Shown here: positions 53,619 through 63,812 of the stretch, piece by piece
Position numbering within the stretch: the stretch's first letter is position 1
Layout of the letters: each line of letters opens with the position of its first letter
Assembly: GCA_038882715.1 (NCBI GenBank)
Contig: JAVZNR010000003.1
Span: 1 to 64,000, forward strand
Direction of reading: 5' to 3'
Length of the DNA stretch: 64,000 nt
From: Candidatus Bathyarchaeia archaeon
Lineage (GTDB): Archaea; Thermoproteota; Bathyarchaeia; Bathyarchaeales; DTEX01
Translations under genes and position numbers: made by a program
The notes under the pieces: model-generated
Seen by the model: only the letters and a program-made list of their open reading frames with translations
What the model was told of the DNA's origin: nothing
Database searches by the model: none

Positions 53619-53984
53619 GTGGCGGAGCCCATAGGGAGGAAATCTATAAGGAAGACTTTGGAGAGCTTGAAGACCTACGTAAACCTTAAATCTGACCTCT
53701 TTAAAGTCGAGGAGAAATGCTTCTACAAGATGCTCGAGGACATTAAGAGAGAGATTGATGAGGAAGATAAGAGTAAAAAGGAGATAGATTTCATAAGCAC
53801 AGTTCTAGACTACAGCAACAGTGTAAGCGACCTGATTAGAGCTCTACTATTATATATTGAGGCCCTCGAATCCTACATATCTGAACTCGACGAAACATTT
53901 GATAGCCTACTAGAGGACGCGAAGAAAACGGCTGAACAGCAGATACAGGAGATAAAACGCGACAAGCCACCATTCTATGGCTGA
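53619..53984 (+). CDS. Small coiled-coil hypothetical protein
   Basis: 121 residues, almost all helix, from GTG 53619 after GGAAGGGG. Heptad-like stretches: SIRKTLESLKTYVNLKSDLFKVEEKC, DIKREIDEEDKSKKEI and a C-terminal SYISELDETFDSLLEDAKK. No membrane helix, no known motif. It resembles helical scaffolds in length, but no function is assignable. It precedes the triosephosphate isomerase gene by 110 bp. Confidence 0.6.
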   Translation: MAEPIGRKSIRKTLESLKTYVNLKSDLFKVEEKCFYKMLEDIKREIDEEDKSKKEIDFISTVLDYSNSVSDLIRALLLYIEALESYISELDETFDSLLEDAKKTAEQQIQEIKRDKPPFYG

Positions 53985-54067
53985 TGCTGATATGGAAGGC
54001 GGCTAAAGTCGCGCCGTTTTTAAGCATCATTTTTATCCTTAAACTTTAAATCATTTAGACAGAATAA

Positions 54068-54796
<729 letters not shown>

Positions 54797-54841
54797 AAAC
54801 TCGAACAATTGTCTCGAGGAGACTTTGGGGCGGGGGATCAA

Positions 54842-55732
54842 GTGAAGGTTGGGGTCGACTGCGCATTATGCTTATTTCAGAGAGGCTACTTTGAGGTTCT
54901 CGAGGCAACAGAGGATCCAGAGTTAAGGTTTAGGGCATTAACCCAGATTTTCGACATGTTAGCTAAAGGTTTTCGACGGGATGCTGTACCAGCGGTTTTA
55001 GGCACGATGCGCGAAAGAATAATTAAACGTGTTACGGGCAACCCAGATCCATTTGCGGATAAGAAGCGAATGTGTAACATGGAGGCTATGAAGCTTCTTC
55101 CAATGGCTGAGAGAATAGTTTCTGAAGCTAGATCCGATGAGTTAAGGTTTAGGAAGGCTTGTCTATGCGCTATTGTGGGCAACGTCATGGAGTTTAATAT
55201 TCCGGGGCACACGTTCAATTTCAGCGATCTACGTAAGCTCATTTTTGAAGCCGAGCAGAGTCTGGCGATAGACGATATATCTGAGGCTTTTAAAGCCGCT
55301 AAAAGATCTAAGCTGACTGTTTACCTGGCGGATAACGCTGGCGAAATAGCCTTTGACGCGCTGCTCATTAGGGAGCTGAAAAAGATCGGCAATAAAGTTG
55401 TTGTCGCGGTTAAAAGTGAAGCTGTCTCCAATGACGCGACTATGGAGGACGCCCTACAGGTTGGTTTAAACATGATTGCCGATATAGTGACTACAACCGG
55501 AAGCGATATGATGGGGCTTATATTGTCGGAGTGCAGCCAAGACTTTCTAGAAATATATGGCTCCGCGGATCTTGTAATCGCAAAGGGTATGGGGAACGCT
55601 GAAACGATAACCGAAATGGAGTTAAACGCACCGCATCTACTTCTCCTCAGAACGAAATGCGTTAATGTAGCCAATTACTTTGGTGTTGAAAGAGATAAAA
55701 ATGTAGCTAAACTCATGCACCCAAAACAATAA
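54842..55732 (+). CDS. DUF89 damage-control phosphatase (ARMT1-like)
   Basis: About 296 residues. The metal-binding motif LADNAGEIAFDALLI is diagnostic, with DCALCLFQRG and RKACLCAIVGNVMEF as conserved cysteine/Asp segments, and SDMMGLILSE near the active site. Archaeal members remove phosphate from side-products such as damaged sugar phosphates. GTG 54842 has GGGGGAT upstream and is preferred to TTG 54809, which would add eleven residues. It follows triosephosphate isomerase, fitting a repair role for triose-derived by-products. Confidence 0.88.
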   Translation: MKVGVDCALCLFQRGYFEVLEATEDPELRFRALTQIFDMLAKGFRRDAVPAVLGTMRERIIKRVTGNPDPFADKKRMCNMEAMKLLPMAERIVSEARSDELRFRKACLCAIVGNVMEFNIPGHTFNFSDLRKLIFEAEQSLAIDDISEAFKAAKRSKLTVYLADNAGEIAFDALLIRELKKIGNKVVVAVKSEAVSNDATMEDALQVGLNMIADIVTTTGSDMMGLILSECSQDFLEIYGSADLVIAKGMGNAETITEMELNAPHLLLLRTKCVNVANYFGVERDKNVAKLMHPKQ

Positions 55733-55747
55733 ACTGTGTGAAAAATA

Positions 55748-56374
55748 ATGCTGACCAAGCTTAAACATAAGATTCAAAAGATAGTTTCCGCGGAAGCCAG
55801 ATTGATGCATAGCGCTGGCCTAAAACCGAATGTCGTAAGCGCCATGGGCGTGGTGTTCGGCCTTCTTTCAGGCTTAGCCTACTGGGCTGCCGGGGTCTCG
55901 CTAGCCGATTTAAATGCCTATAGAATCTACTTATCTACAGCAACTGTTCTTTTAATGCTCTCAGGCTTCTGTGACGCTCTGGACGGAGCGCTGGCTAGAC
56001 TTTACGGCGAAGTGACCGCGCTGGGCGGCTTCCTAGATTCGCTGCTTGACAGGTATGTGGATTCAGCGGTTTTATGCGGCTTAATTTTAAGCGGTCTCTG
56101 CGATCTTTTCTGGGGATTTTTAGCCCTCATAGGTTCGCTGCTAACGAGTTATGTTAGGGCTAGGTCTGAGGCGGCTGATGTGCCGATGGAGACCGTGGGC
56201 ATTATGGAGAGGGCTGAGAGAATAATTGTGATAATCGCCGCAAGCATAATAAGCGCCCTTTTGGCTGAAGCAACTGCTCTAAGGGTCAGCATAATTTTTT
56301 TAGCTATAGCATCAAATCTCACAGTTATTCAGAGAGCTCTCTACTTCCGCAGAAAGGTCTCCCAAAAACAATAG
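55748..56374 (+). CDS. CDP-alcohol phosphatidyltransferase, probably archaetidylinositol phosphate synthase
   Basis: 208 residues, five to six membrane helices. The CDP-alcohol motif is complete: D76-x2-D79-G80-x2-A83-R84 ... G93-x3-D97-x3-D101. It would exchange CMP of CDP-archaeol for an alcohol phosphate such as inositol phosphate, in ether-lipid head-group synthesis. The archaeal AIP synthase is the closest pattern; archaetidylserine or glycerol phosphate synthases cannot be excluded. Linked to prenyl lipid production by function, not by operon. Confidence 0.87.
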   Translation: MLTKLKHKIQKIVSAEARLMHSAGLKPNVVSAMGVVFGLLSGLAYWAAGVSLADLNAYRIYLSTATVLLMLSGFCDALDGALARLYGEVTALGGFLDSLLDRYVDSAVLCGLILSGLCDLFWGFLALIGSLLTSYVRARSEAADVPMETVGIMERAERIIVIIAASIISALLAEATALRVSIIFLAIASNLTVIQRALYFRRKVSQKQ

Positions 56375-56382
56375 ATGACCGC

Positions 56383-56673
56383 TTATGGTTTAAGGGGCAT
56401 CTTTACCTTTCGCTCTTCCCTAGCCCTTACTTTAACTAAGCCCCTATAAACGGCGCATGAAATACAATAGTATAATGTCTCGGTTCGGCTAGATATATAG
56501 GCGCCCTTCTGCCTAAGCTCCTTAGCTAAAGCAGAGTCGACAAGCGAGATACGGCGCGTAACCTTCTTAGCCTTATCCCGTGGAACAAGTTCACCGCACC
56601 CACTGCAGTGGACTAGGTCGCCCCTACCCTTCTGCCCCTTCGAACGACCCCTATTCTTACGCTTATAGGGCAT
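56383..56673 (-). CDS. rps26e: Small ribosomal subunit protein S26e
   Basis: 96 residues. Basic N-terminus MPYKRKNRGRSKGQKG, zinc finger CSGCG...CISCA and VPRDKAKKVT are diagnostic. It lines the mRNA exit channel. It is a single-gene unit convergent with the lipid synthase; S26e is found in only part of the archaea, mainly the TACK group. Confidence 0.94.
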   Translation of the reverse strand: MPYKRKNRGRSKGQKGRGDLVHCSGCGELVPRDKAKKVTRRISLVDSALAKELRQKGAYISSRTETLYYCISCAVYRGLVKVRAREERKVKMPLKP

Positions 56674-56768
56674 AGATCAGCATCCTCACATATTTTTCTC
56701 TGTTCTCTTGGGATTAAAAGGCAGAATATCTTATTATACCTTACGCTTCCCAATTATTTTACAAACAA

Positions 56769-56783
56769 AAATCTTAAATACTT
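56769..56783 (+). promoter_or_regulatory. Putative TATA box of the ABC transporter operon
   Basis: AAATCTTAAATACTT about 70-80 bp before ATG 56852; transcription would start near 56808. GGGGTGG at 56837-56843 is the Shine-Dalgarno. A second A/T-rich box near 56818-56832 might be used instead. Confidence 0.4.
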
Positions 56784-56851
56784 AATTCTCTTGTATAGAA
56801 CTCTGTGTACTATAGGAATTTTTAAATTAAAAAATAGGGGTGGTTTAGTTA

Positions 56852-58144
56852 ATGTCGGCTCAGCTACCACGGCTTTTAGTCTTCCTAGTGATAGGATTAG
56901 TTATAGGAGCTGGCTTAACATACGCTTATCTGAGCGCAACTTATGCGGAGCTGAATGTGACGGTAAGAAATCTAAACGATAAAGTTGCAGCTCTACAAAG
57001 CATGCTCGGCGAGTTAAACAAAACGGTGGAATATAAGATTGGCGTCAGCCTACCATTGACAGGCGAGCTTGCGGATGTCGGTGTTCAATGGAAGACAGTT
57101 GTGGAAATGGCCATCGAGGACTTAAACAGAGAGATGATGAAATACGGTATAAGAGCTAAATTTACACCCGTTATACAAGACGATAAGACTTCGCCCACAG
57201 AGGCTCTAGTTGCCGTCCAAACACTTCACCAAGCGGGCATAAAAGTCATAATTGGACCGGCTGCCAGCTCGCAAGTTAAAGCTGTGAAAAGTTATGCTGA
57301 CGACAATAAAATAGTCATCATATCGCCCTCATCAACCTCCCCAACACTAGCGATACCGAACGATTATATATTCAGGACGGTCGGGTCAGACGCCGGGCAA
57401 TCAAGGGCGCTAGCAGCGCTCGTTAAATCTCAGGGAATTAATAAAGTGATAGTTTTTCATAGAGATGATGAATATGGCGTGGCGTTTGAGGAGTTCTTTA
57501 AGAAAGAATTTTCAGCCTTAGGTGGTATAGCGATAGGGATGAAGTATGCGTCTGGTCTACCGGATTATGCCAGCGAGGTTGCGCAGCTCAGCGTGAGAGC
57601 TAGAGAGGAGAGGGTTGAGGGCATAGTGATGATAACTTTCGACACTGATGGGGTTAACATATTGAGCCATGCTAGCCGAGATCCATTCCTATCATCATTA
57701 AGATGGTTCTCAAGCGAAGGCGTGCACGGTGCGAGAGGTCTGCTTGAAGAGAATATAGCGAGTTTCATTAAGGTTACAAATCTGCTGGGGACTAGACCGC
57801 TTTTCAGGGAGAACCCGCTGCTTAAAGAGTTCGCCGCGCGATATAAGGCTAGAACAGGGCATGATCCCCCGGTTTTCTCAGCGAACCTATATGACGCCGT
57901 CATGCTCGCTGGATGGGCTATTGTCAGGGCTGGAAAGTATGAGGGAGAAGCAATAAGAGCGGCTTTAGTAGAGGTTGCTAACAGATATTATGGGCCTTCT
58001 GGACTGACGATGTTTGACGAGAATGGAGATAAGCTCCTGCAGGATTACTCCATATGGACGGTTAAATTCAGCGAGCAAGAGCGGAAATACGTTTACCTTG
58101 ATGTGGGGAGCTACTCTGCAGGCGTAATCACCATGGGAGAGTAG
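56852..58144 (+). CDS. livK: Branched-chain amino acid type ABC substrate-binding protein
   Basis: 430 residues. Membrane anchor at about 8-28 (LLVFLVIGLVIGAGLTYAY), a Ser/Thr and coiled linker, then a type I periplasmic-binding fold (Peripla_BP_6): KIGVSLPLTGELADVG, GPAASSQVKAVKSYAD, IISPSSTSPTLA and RTVGSDAGQSRAL. No lipobox cysteine, so the N-terminal helix itself tethers the protein outside the cell. Ligand (branched-chain or other amino acids, amides, aromatic acids) is not certain. Confidence 0.93.
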   Translation: MSAQLPRLLVFLVIGLVIGAGLTYAYLSATYAELNVTVRNLNDKVAALQSMLGELNKTVEYKIGVSLPLTGELADVGVQWKTVVEMAIEDLNREMMKYGIRAKFTPVIQDDKTSPTEALVAVQTLHQAGIKVIIGPAASSQVKAVKSYADDNKIVIISPSSTSPTLAIPNDYIFRTVGSDAGQSRALAALVKSQGINKVIVFHRDDEYGVAFEEFFKKEFSALGGIAIGMKYASGLPDYASEVAQLSVRAREERVEGIVMITFDTDGVNILSHASRDPFLSSLRWFSSEGVHGARGLLEENIASFIKVTNLLGTRPLFRENPLLKEFAARYKARTGHDPPVFSANLYDAVMLAGWAIVRAGKYEGEAIRAALVEVANRYYGPSGLTMFDENGDKLLQDYSIWTVKFSEQERKYVYLDVGSYSAGVITMGE

Positions 58145-58240
58145 AAAAGGATAAAAAGTAAATCTTTTCTACTCCTTTATTTATTTGTTTCTAGTTAATG
58201 GAAATGAATCTTTATTCGAGAGATGGACGGTGAGACCTGA

Positions 58241-59215
58241 TTGGTGGCGGAGCTGGCTAATGTGATTAACATGGCGTGGTACATCTGCATATATAGTTTA
58301 ATGGCTGTACCCTTAACGCTAAGCTATAGAACAAGTAAGGTTCTAAATTTCGCCCATGGCATATACGCTACTGTCGGCGCTTATATGCCAGTTTTAATAA
58401 GTAAGGGCTTAAAAATGAGCGTGCCATTCATCCCAGTAATTTTCGTCTCGTTCGCCTTTGGAGCCACGCTAGCCGTGATAACTCATGTTCTTGTTTTCTC
58501 GCCGCTAATTAAAAGGAGATCTACGCCGGTCACATTAATGATAGCTTCGATGGGAGCATGGATCTTTATTAAATATATGTTTTATGCTGTTTTAGGGGTC
58601 CTACAGAAAACTTGGTTAACCCCCCTATTCTATGTGTCTCCCGATATAGATGTTCCATCAACATTATCTCTAGTTGGAATTGAGGTAAACGCAAAGTTTC
58701 TATTTACTTTGGCATTAACGGCTATAGTCTTTGCGCTATTAGCGTTCTTCTTAATGAAAACTAAAACGGGTATGGCGGTTAGAGCTATTGCAGACAATCT
58801 TGAGCTAGCACAAATATCTGGGATTTCAAGAGAAAAAATACTTATGGTTACGTGGGCTATTTCTGGAGGGCTTGCAGCTATCGGTGGATTAGCTTGGTCA
58901 TTGTTCGCTTACGTCTCGCCGGAAACAGGTGACTCCGTGATCTTGCAAGTATTCGCATGCTCAGTTATTGGGGGTCTGGTAAGTTTACCGTTAACATTTA
59001 TCGGCTCAATAATAATATCTTTCACAGAGAATGTGCTCATAGTTTTTCTCCACAGCTATCTTGGAATCGAATACAGCTTTCGCCCATTCCTTTCCTTCTT
59101 TGTTTTGGTGATGACGATTTTGATAAGACCGCCGGCTGGGGCTGGCGGCGGCTTACCCTACAGATATCTTCCTAAGGTTAAAGCTATGTGTAAAAGCATC
59201 TTTAGAATGAGGTGA
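58241..59215 (+). CDS. livH: LivH-type ABC permease
   Basis: 324 residues with eight or more helices: NVINMAWYICIYSLMAVPLTLSYRTSKVLNFAHG (family start, here in part), MAVRAIADNLELAQISGI and a long final GGLVSLPLTFIGSIIISFTE stretch. The NFAHG motif and AIADN (permease coupling region) are typical. TTG 58241 with GGTGAG upstream; GTG 58244 is an alternative. It lies 96 bp after LivK in the same operon. Confidence 0.92.
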   Translation: MVAELANVINMAWYICIYSLMAVPLTLSYRTSKVLNFAHGIYATVGAYMPVLISKGLKMSVPFIPVIFVSFAFGATLAVITHVLVFSPLIKRRSTPVTLMIASMGAWIFIKYMFYAVLGVLQKTWLTPLFYVSPDIDVPSTLSLVGIEVNAKFLFTLALTAIVFALLAFFLMKTKTGMAVRAIADNLELAQISGISREKILMVTWAISGGLAAIGGLAWSLFAYVSPETGDSVILQVFACSVIGGLVSLPLTFIGSIIISFTENVLIVFLHSYLGIEYSFRPFLSFFVLVMTILIRPPAGAGGGLPYRYLPKVKAMCKSIFRMR

Positions 59216-59221
59216 GAAGCG

Positions 59222-60343
59222 GTGTTTGACTTAATAGGCTTCTTGATTTCCTGGCTAACCCTCTTCGGGATCTACGCTATCCTATCTTTATGCCTAAATA
59301 TGGAGATCGGATACACGGGCATGGCTAATTTCGGGCTTGTAGCCTTCTTTGGGATAGGGGCGTTCGTAGCATCCTATACATCAATGAGTATTTTCCTCTC
59401 ATTCTACGGTTACGATTACCCGGTTTACAGTCTAGACGCTATAATCGCCATTGGAAAAGTTGCTGGAAGAACGCCGTGGCTAAACATAGTCGTCTTCCTG
59501 TTTTCACTAGCCCTCTCATTTCTCGTAGCAGGTTTATCCGGATACCTTATTTCGTATCCCACATTAAGGGTTGGCCCCGCCTTCCTTGGGATAACCATAC
59601 TAAGTTTTGGAGAGATGTTGAGGGTATTCATGAAGCACTTTACGCCTACGGGAGGCGCGTATGGCATACTTGGAATCCCCCATCCATTCGCATGGGTTTC
59701 AGACCCCGCGCTAAAAAACCTTTCATTCCTAGTACTAACATTAGCAATCTTAGCTGGAACACTTGTTTATTTCGAGCTTTTAGCCAACTCGCCTTACGGC
59801 AGGGTTTTAAGGTCAATAAGGGAAGATGAAGTAGCATCATTATGTATTGGTAAACCGGTTCCAAAGATAAAGGCGGAATTGCTTTTTGTTGCCTCGGGCA
59901 TAAGTGGTGTTGCAGGCGCGCTATACGCATTTTATCTTGGGTCAGTGACTCCAGACATGTTTATCACAACTGTTACTTTCGAGGTTTGGAGCATGGTTAT
60001 ACTTGGCGGAAGAGGAAACAACTTCGGGTCTCTGCTTGGAACATTAGTATTCACCTTGCTTAATAGGGCGACATCCGTCTTAAACTTCATGCTTCCCGGA
60101 CTTTTAATCGATCCAAACTATATTAGATGGATGATTACTGGCGCCCTAATAGTCATAATTCTCATATACAAGCCGAAGGGGCTTCTTCCTGAAAAACCCG
60201 TAAAGACAGAGGCTTGGAAGATTTTTGAGAGAGAAAAGGAGAAGAAGCATGTTTCGAGAAGAGCGTTAACCGATGTTGTTTCCAAAGCATTAGCCTACTT
60301 AAAAACGGCATTGTATTGGCTTATTGGGAGGGAGTCTGGTTGA
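59222..60343 (+). CDS. livM: LivM-type ABC permease
   Basis: 373 residues. GYTGMANFGLVAFFGIGAF, LRVGPAFLGITILSFGEMLRVF, RSIREDEVASLCIGKP and the late VILGGRGNNFGSLLGT are family signatures. The C-terminal 50 residues are a charged cytosolic tail. It starts with GTG 59222 six bp after LivH. The stop overlaps the LivG start (TTGA). Confidence 0.92.
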   Translation: MFDLIGFLISWLTLFGIYAILSLCLNMEIGYTGMANFGLVAFFGIGAFVASYTSMSIFLSFYGYDYPVYSLDAIIAIGKVAGRTPWLNIVVFLFSLALSFLVAGLSGYLISYPTLRVGPAFLGITILSFGEMLRVFMKHFTPTGGAYGILGIPHPFAWVSDPALKNLSFLVLTLAILAGTLVYFELLANSPYGRVLRSIREDEVASLCIGKPVPKIKAELLFVASGISGVAGALYAFYLGSVTPDMFITTVTFEVWSMVILGGRGNNFGSLLGTLVFTLLNRATSVLNFMLPGLLIDPNYIRWMITGALIVIILIYKPKGLLPEKPVKTEAWKIFEREKEKKHVSRRALTDVVSKALAYLKTALYWLIGRESG

Positions 60344-61104
60344 CAGACCCCATACTATTAGTTCAAAATGTGAGCAAAAGATTCGGCGGCGTTGAAGCGC
60401 TTAAAGATGTCAGCCTTAAGGTGGAAAGGGGATCTATAACGGGGTTAATAGGCCCAAACGGCAGTGGTAAAAGTACGTTATTCAATATTATAACTGGATT
60501 TTATAAGCCTGATTCCGGCAGCGTTTTCTTTGAGGGAAGGCGGATAGACGGGTTAAATCCGAATGAAATATATGATATGGGGATAGCGAGAACTTTCCAG
60601 ATACCGAGACTCTTCAGCTCGCTCACAATCCTCGAGAATATGATGTTGAGCCCAAAGGGGCAGAAAGGAGAAAAACTGTTTAGAGCGCCTTTTAGAAAAG
60701 AGTGGATAAAAGAGGAATTGCAGATAGCTAGTGAAGTTAAAAGCCTCCTAAAAGAGTTTGAGATGGATGGGATCTACAATTCATATGCAGCAAGCCTGTC
60801 AGGCGGACACATCAAAATGGTTGAAACAAGCAAGGGCATACTCGGAAGAGCCAAATTAATACTTTTAGACGAGCCGACGGCGGGCGTGCATTACGCTGTT
60901 GGCAGAAGCCTCTTCGAATATATAAGCTACTTAAGGAAAACGCGCAACTTAACATTCTTTATTATTGAGCATAGGATAGATCTGCTTTTTGACTACGTGG
61001 ATTACGTTTATGTCTTACATATGGGTAAAGTTCTCTCTCAAGGAACACCCGAGGAAGTATCAGCGGATCCTAAAGTAATAGAATCTTATATAGGTGGTGG
61101 CTGA
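60340..61104 (+). CDS. livG: LivG-type ABC ATPase
   Basis: 254 residues from TTG 60340, overlapping the LivM stop (TTGA) with GGGAGGGA upstream. Walker A GPNGSGKST, Q-loop ARTFQIPRLF and Walker B LILLDEPTAGVH are canonical and the H-loop His is in IIEHRIDLLFDYVDYVYVL. The signature region reads LSGGHIKMVETSKGIL, unlike the LSGGQxxxxxxAR consensus of many ABC ATPases; LivG proteins are known to vary here. Pairs with LivF to drive transport. Confidence 0.92.
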   Translation: MTDPILLVQNVSKRFGGVEALKDVSLKVERGSITGLIGPNGSGKSTLFNIITGFYKPDSGSVFFEGRRIDGLNPNEIYDMGIARTFQIPRLFSSLTILENMMLSPKGQKGEKLFRAPFRKEWIKEELQIASEVKSLLKEFEMDGIYNSYAASLSGGHIKMVETSKGILGRAKLILLDEPTAGVHYAVGRSLFEYISYLRKTRNLTFFIIEHRIDLLFDYVDYVYVLHMGKVLSQGTPEEVSADPKVIESYIGGG

Positions 61105-61106
61105 GA

Positions 61107-61811
61107 ATGGCGCTTCTCGAATTAAATAATGTGACGTCAGGATATGGAAGGATGATAGTTCTGGAGAAAATAGACATGTACGTTAATGAGGGTGAAATAG
61201 TTTCACTTCTGGGGCCGAACGGCGCTGGTAAAACAACCCTTCTAAACACAATATCTGGTTTAGCAGACGTCTTTGAGGGCGACATCATATTTAACGGTGT
61301 GAGCATTAAAGGCAGAAGCCCAGATAAGATCGCGGCTATGGGAATAGGTTACTCGCCACAACAACAAAACATTTTTCCAAACTTCACTGTGGAGGAAAAC
61401 CTGATACTCGGCGCATATCTACGGAAGGACAGGGAAGTAAAAAAGGACATCGAGGAGATTTTTGAGATTTTTCCAGAAATAGAGAGAAGAAGGCATAATT
61501 TGGCGAAGACTCTTAGCGGCGGAGAGAGACAGATGCTTGCTGTTGCTAGAGCATTAATGCTGAAACCTAAACTCCTACTGTGTGATGAGCCGACGGCGGG
61601 ATTGGCGCCCAAGGTTGCGAGTATGCTGGCTAAAAAAATGAAGGAGATAAGGGAGCGCGGGACAACGATAATTATGGTTGAACAGAACGCTAAGATAGCT
61701 TTAAGCGTATCCGATAGAACATACATTTTAGCTGGGGGCAGAATCGTATCGCATGATTCCTCAGCCAACCTTCTCATGAAGAAAGATCTTGAACAGCTCT
61801 ACTTCAAGTAG
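61107..61811 (+). CDS. livF: LivF-type ABC ATPase
   Basis: 234 residues. Walker A GPNGAGKTT, GYSPQQQNIFPNFTVEENL (Q-loop), LSGGERQMLAVARALM (signature), LLLCDEPTAGLAPKVA (Walker B) and the H-loop in MVEQNAKIALSVSD are all standard. It is 2 bp after LivG and closes the five-gene LivKHMGF operon. Confidence 0.95.
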   Translation: MALLELNNVTSGYGRMIVLEKIDMYVNEGEIVSLLGPNGAGKTTLLNTISGLADVFEGDIIFNGVSIKGRSPDKIAAMGIGYSPQQQNIFPNFTVEENLILGAYLRKDREVKKDIEEIFEIFPEIERRRHNLAKTLSGGERQMLAVARALMLKPKLLLCDEPTAGLAPKVASMLAKKMKEIRERGTTIIMVEQNAKIALSVSDRTYILAGGRIVSHDSSANLLMKKDLEQLYFK

Positions 61812-61867
61812 CTCTAAAATACAATTTTTCAAAATGTTTTTCAATCCCCTCTTATTATCTTCATTTT

Positions 61868-62560
61868 ATGCAGGGAACAATCGTCAATGCTATCGCGGTC
61901 ATCGTTGGCAGCTTAATCGGAATTTTTCTGCGCGGTAAATTTCCAGATAGAGTTAAAGGCATTGTTTTTCAGGGCATAGGTCTCGTAACCCTATTTATCG
62001 GTTTTCAGATGGCTTTAAAGACCAGTAACCTCATTATACTGTTTTTTAGTATGCTCATCGGCGCTATTACAGGCGAGGTTCTTAATGTTGAGGGGCGGAT
62101 TGAGGGCTTTGGAAATTTTGTTAAGTCGAAGTTTAGTTCCGGGGAAGATAAGTTCGTTGAAGGTTTTATAACTGCCTTCCTAATCTTCTGTATGGGTTCC
62201 ATGACTATCGTCGGCTCGATAGAGGATGGCTTAAACGGGAACCCAAGCATTCTGTACGCTAAATCTATGCTTGACGGCTTCGCATCCATATCGCTTGCGT
62301 CTGTTTTAGGCTTCGGCGTCCTCTTCTCAGCTATACCGCTACTACTGTATCAAGGCGGAATAACGCTGCTGGCGTCGCTCTCAAAAGCCTTCTTCACAGA
62401 GACCGTAGTAAATGAGCTCAGTGCTGCGGGAGGCATAATATTAATAGGGCTAGGAATAAATCTCCTTGAGATAAGGAAGATAAGGGTCGCGAATCTGCTG
62501 CCATCATTAGTGTTCTCCGCAGCCATAACATATCTATTGCCATGCTTACATATCATTTAG
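61868..62560 (+). CDS. DUF554 (YqgA-like) membrane protein
   Basis: 230 residues, seven or so membrane helices. GTIVNAIAVIVGSLIGIFLRG, GLVTLFIGFQMAL and FCMGSMTIVGSIEDGLNGNPSILYAKSMLDGFASI are diagnostic for the family. Function of YqgA is unknown; transport is suspected. It starts 56 bp after LivF and overlaps none of the kinase gene. Confidence 0.9.
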   Translation: MQGTIVNAIAVIVGSLIGIFLRGKFPDRVKGIVFQGIGLVTLFIGFQMALKTSNLIILFFSMLIGAITGEVLNVEGRIEGFGNFVKSKFSSGEDKFVEGFITAFLIFCMGSMTIVGSIEDGLNGNPSILYAKSMLDGFASISLASVLGFGVLFSAIPLLLYQGGITLLASLSKAFFTETVVNELSAAGGIILIGLGINLLEIRKIRVANLLPSLVFSAAITYLLPCLHII

Positions 62561-62571
62561 AAGGATTCGAA

Positions 62572-63492
62572 ATGTTCGATATAGTGACCGTAGGGCATTT
62601 TGCAATAGACCTCATATTGCCACCCGGTGAAGTAAAGCCAAGAAGAAGGTTTGGTGGCCCACCGACGTATGTGTCGCTATCCGCTGGCAAGCTTGGCTCA
62701 CGGGTTTCAGTCATATCGAGGGTTGGAGGAGACTTTCCAGCAAGATACGTTGAGTGGCTTGAGAAGAGGGGCGTTGACTTATCCGGCCTAAAGATCTGCG
62801 AAGGCTCTAGAACCACAAGTTTCCTAATAAAGTATTATCGGGACGGGAGCAGAGACATGTTTCTTAAGGGCAGAGCGCCGCCAATATCTGTTGAGGATCT
62901 GCCTCAGTCGCTGGAGGCTAAATCTATTCATATATCGCCTATAGCTGGCGAGGTCTCAGCGGATTTGATCAGAGTGTCCAGCGGCATCACGCCCACAGTA
63001 TCCCTCGACCCCCAGGGGTTACTTAGACGCTTTGACAGCGATGGGAGAATGAGCCTCCGCGGAGTAGATAGCCCAGATTTTCTCAGATACATTAAGGTCT
63101 TCAAGTCTTCTGAGAGGGAGATGAAGGTTTTTACTGGAATAAGCGACATTATTGGAGCCCTGAGAAAGGTTAGGGCTTATGGTGTAGATGTAGCGATAGC
63201 TACGATGGGGGATAGGGGCTCACTGATATCGTTTGATGATAAAGTCTTCAGCGTGCCAGCCGCCAAATCTAGGGTTATTATGGATCCGACTGGTGCGGGA
63301 GACGCGTTTATAGGTGCCTTCCTATCCGAGTACGTTAACGGTGAAGATCCATTATGGTGCGCGTGTGTTGGAGCAGCGGCAGCCTCGTTCCTCATAGAGA
63401 GGATTGGGCCTAAAGGGTTTAAAGGCAGGAAAGACGTTTATAGAAGGGCGTTGGAAGTTTACAGTAAGGCTTTAATCCTCAACCATATATGA
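62572..63492 (+). CDS. PfkB-family carbohydrate kinase
   Basis: About 306 residues from ATG 62572, 11 bp after the DUF554 stop; ATG 62542 would add ten residues inside the previous gene. GGPPTYVSLSAGKLGSRVSVIS and the second PfkB signature DPTGAGDAFIGAF with the catalytic Asp are present. It phosphorylates a sugar or nucleoside (ribokinase/fructokinase family); substrate not determinable. Confidence 0.9.
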   Translation: MFDIVTVGHFAIDLILPPGEVKPRRRFGGPPTYVSLSAGKLGSRVSVISRVGGDFPARYVEWLEKRGVDLSGLKICEGSRTTSFLIKYYRDGSRDMFLKGRAPPISVEDLPQSLEAKSIHISPIAGEVSADLIRVSSGITPTVSLDPQGLLRRFDSDGRMSLRGVDSPDFLRYIKVFKSSEREMKVFTGISDIIGALRKVRAYGVDVAIATMGDRGSLISFDDKVFSVPAAKSRVIMDPTGAGDAFIGAFLSEYVNGEDPLWCACVGAAAASFLIERIGPKGFKGRKDVYRRALEVYSKALILNHI

Positions 63493-63530
63493 GGGAAAAT
63501 GTTTAGCTAGTGTTAGAGAGGGTTCCCCGG

Positions 63531-63740
63531 ATGGGTAGGGTTTCTAAAGGCGCTAAATGCAGCGTTGAAGGGTGCGATAAAGAGGCTGTCCGCTCTCTGG
63601 ACTCTGGAAAAGTCCATGCTGCTGGCTTGAAGGTTAGGGATGAGCGGAGGGTTTTCCTCTGCAAAGAACACTACAAGGAGTATAAGAAGGCTTTAAAGAA
63701 GGATAAGATTGTTGATAAGTGGAGAAGAATAATCTCCTAG
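63531..63740 (+). CDS. Small zinc-finger-like protein
   Basis: About 69 residues from ATG 63531; GTG 63510 would add seven. A C10-x4-C15...C44-x2-H47 arrangement (CSVEGC and CKEH) suggests one zinc site in a basic, helical protein. It lies between the sugar kinase and threonyl-tRNA synthetase genes, same strand. Function unknown. Confidence 0.6.
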   Translation: MGRVSKGAKCSVEGCDKEAVRSLDSGKVHAAGLKVRDERRVFLCKEHYKEYKKALKKDKIVDKWRRIIS

Positions 63741-63812
63741 TCAAAGGGAAAATTTATTTTTATAAATGGGTATCAATGTATAATTGTTCTACTTAATGCG
63801 GGGCGTTAGCGC

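Noticed and set aside
59476-59829. Overlapping frame inside livM
   Set aside because: No homology by eye and lies in a well-conserved permease; shadow.
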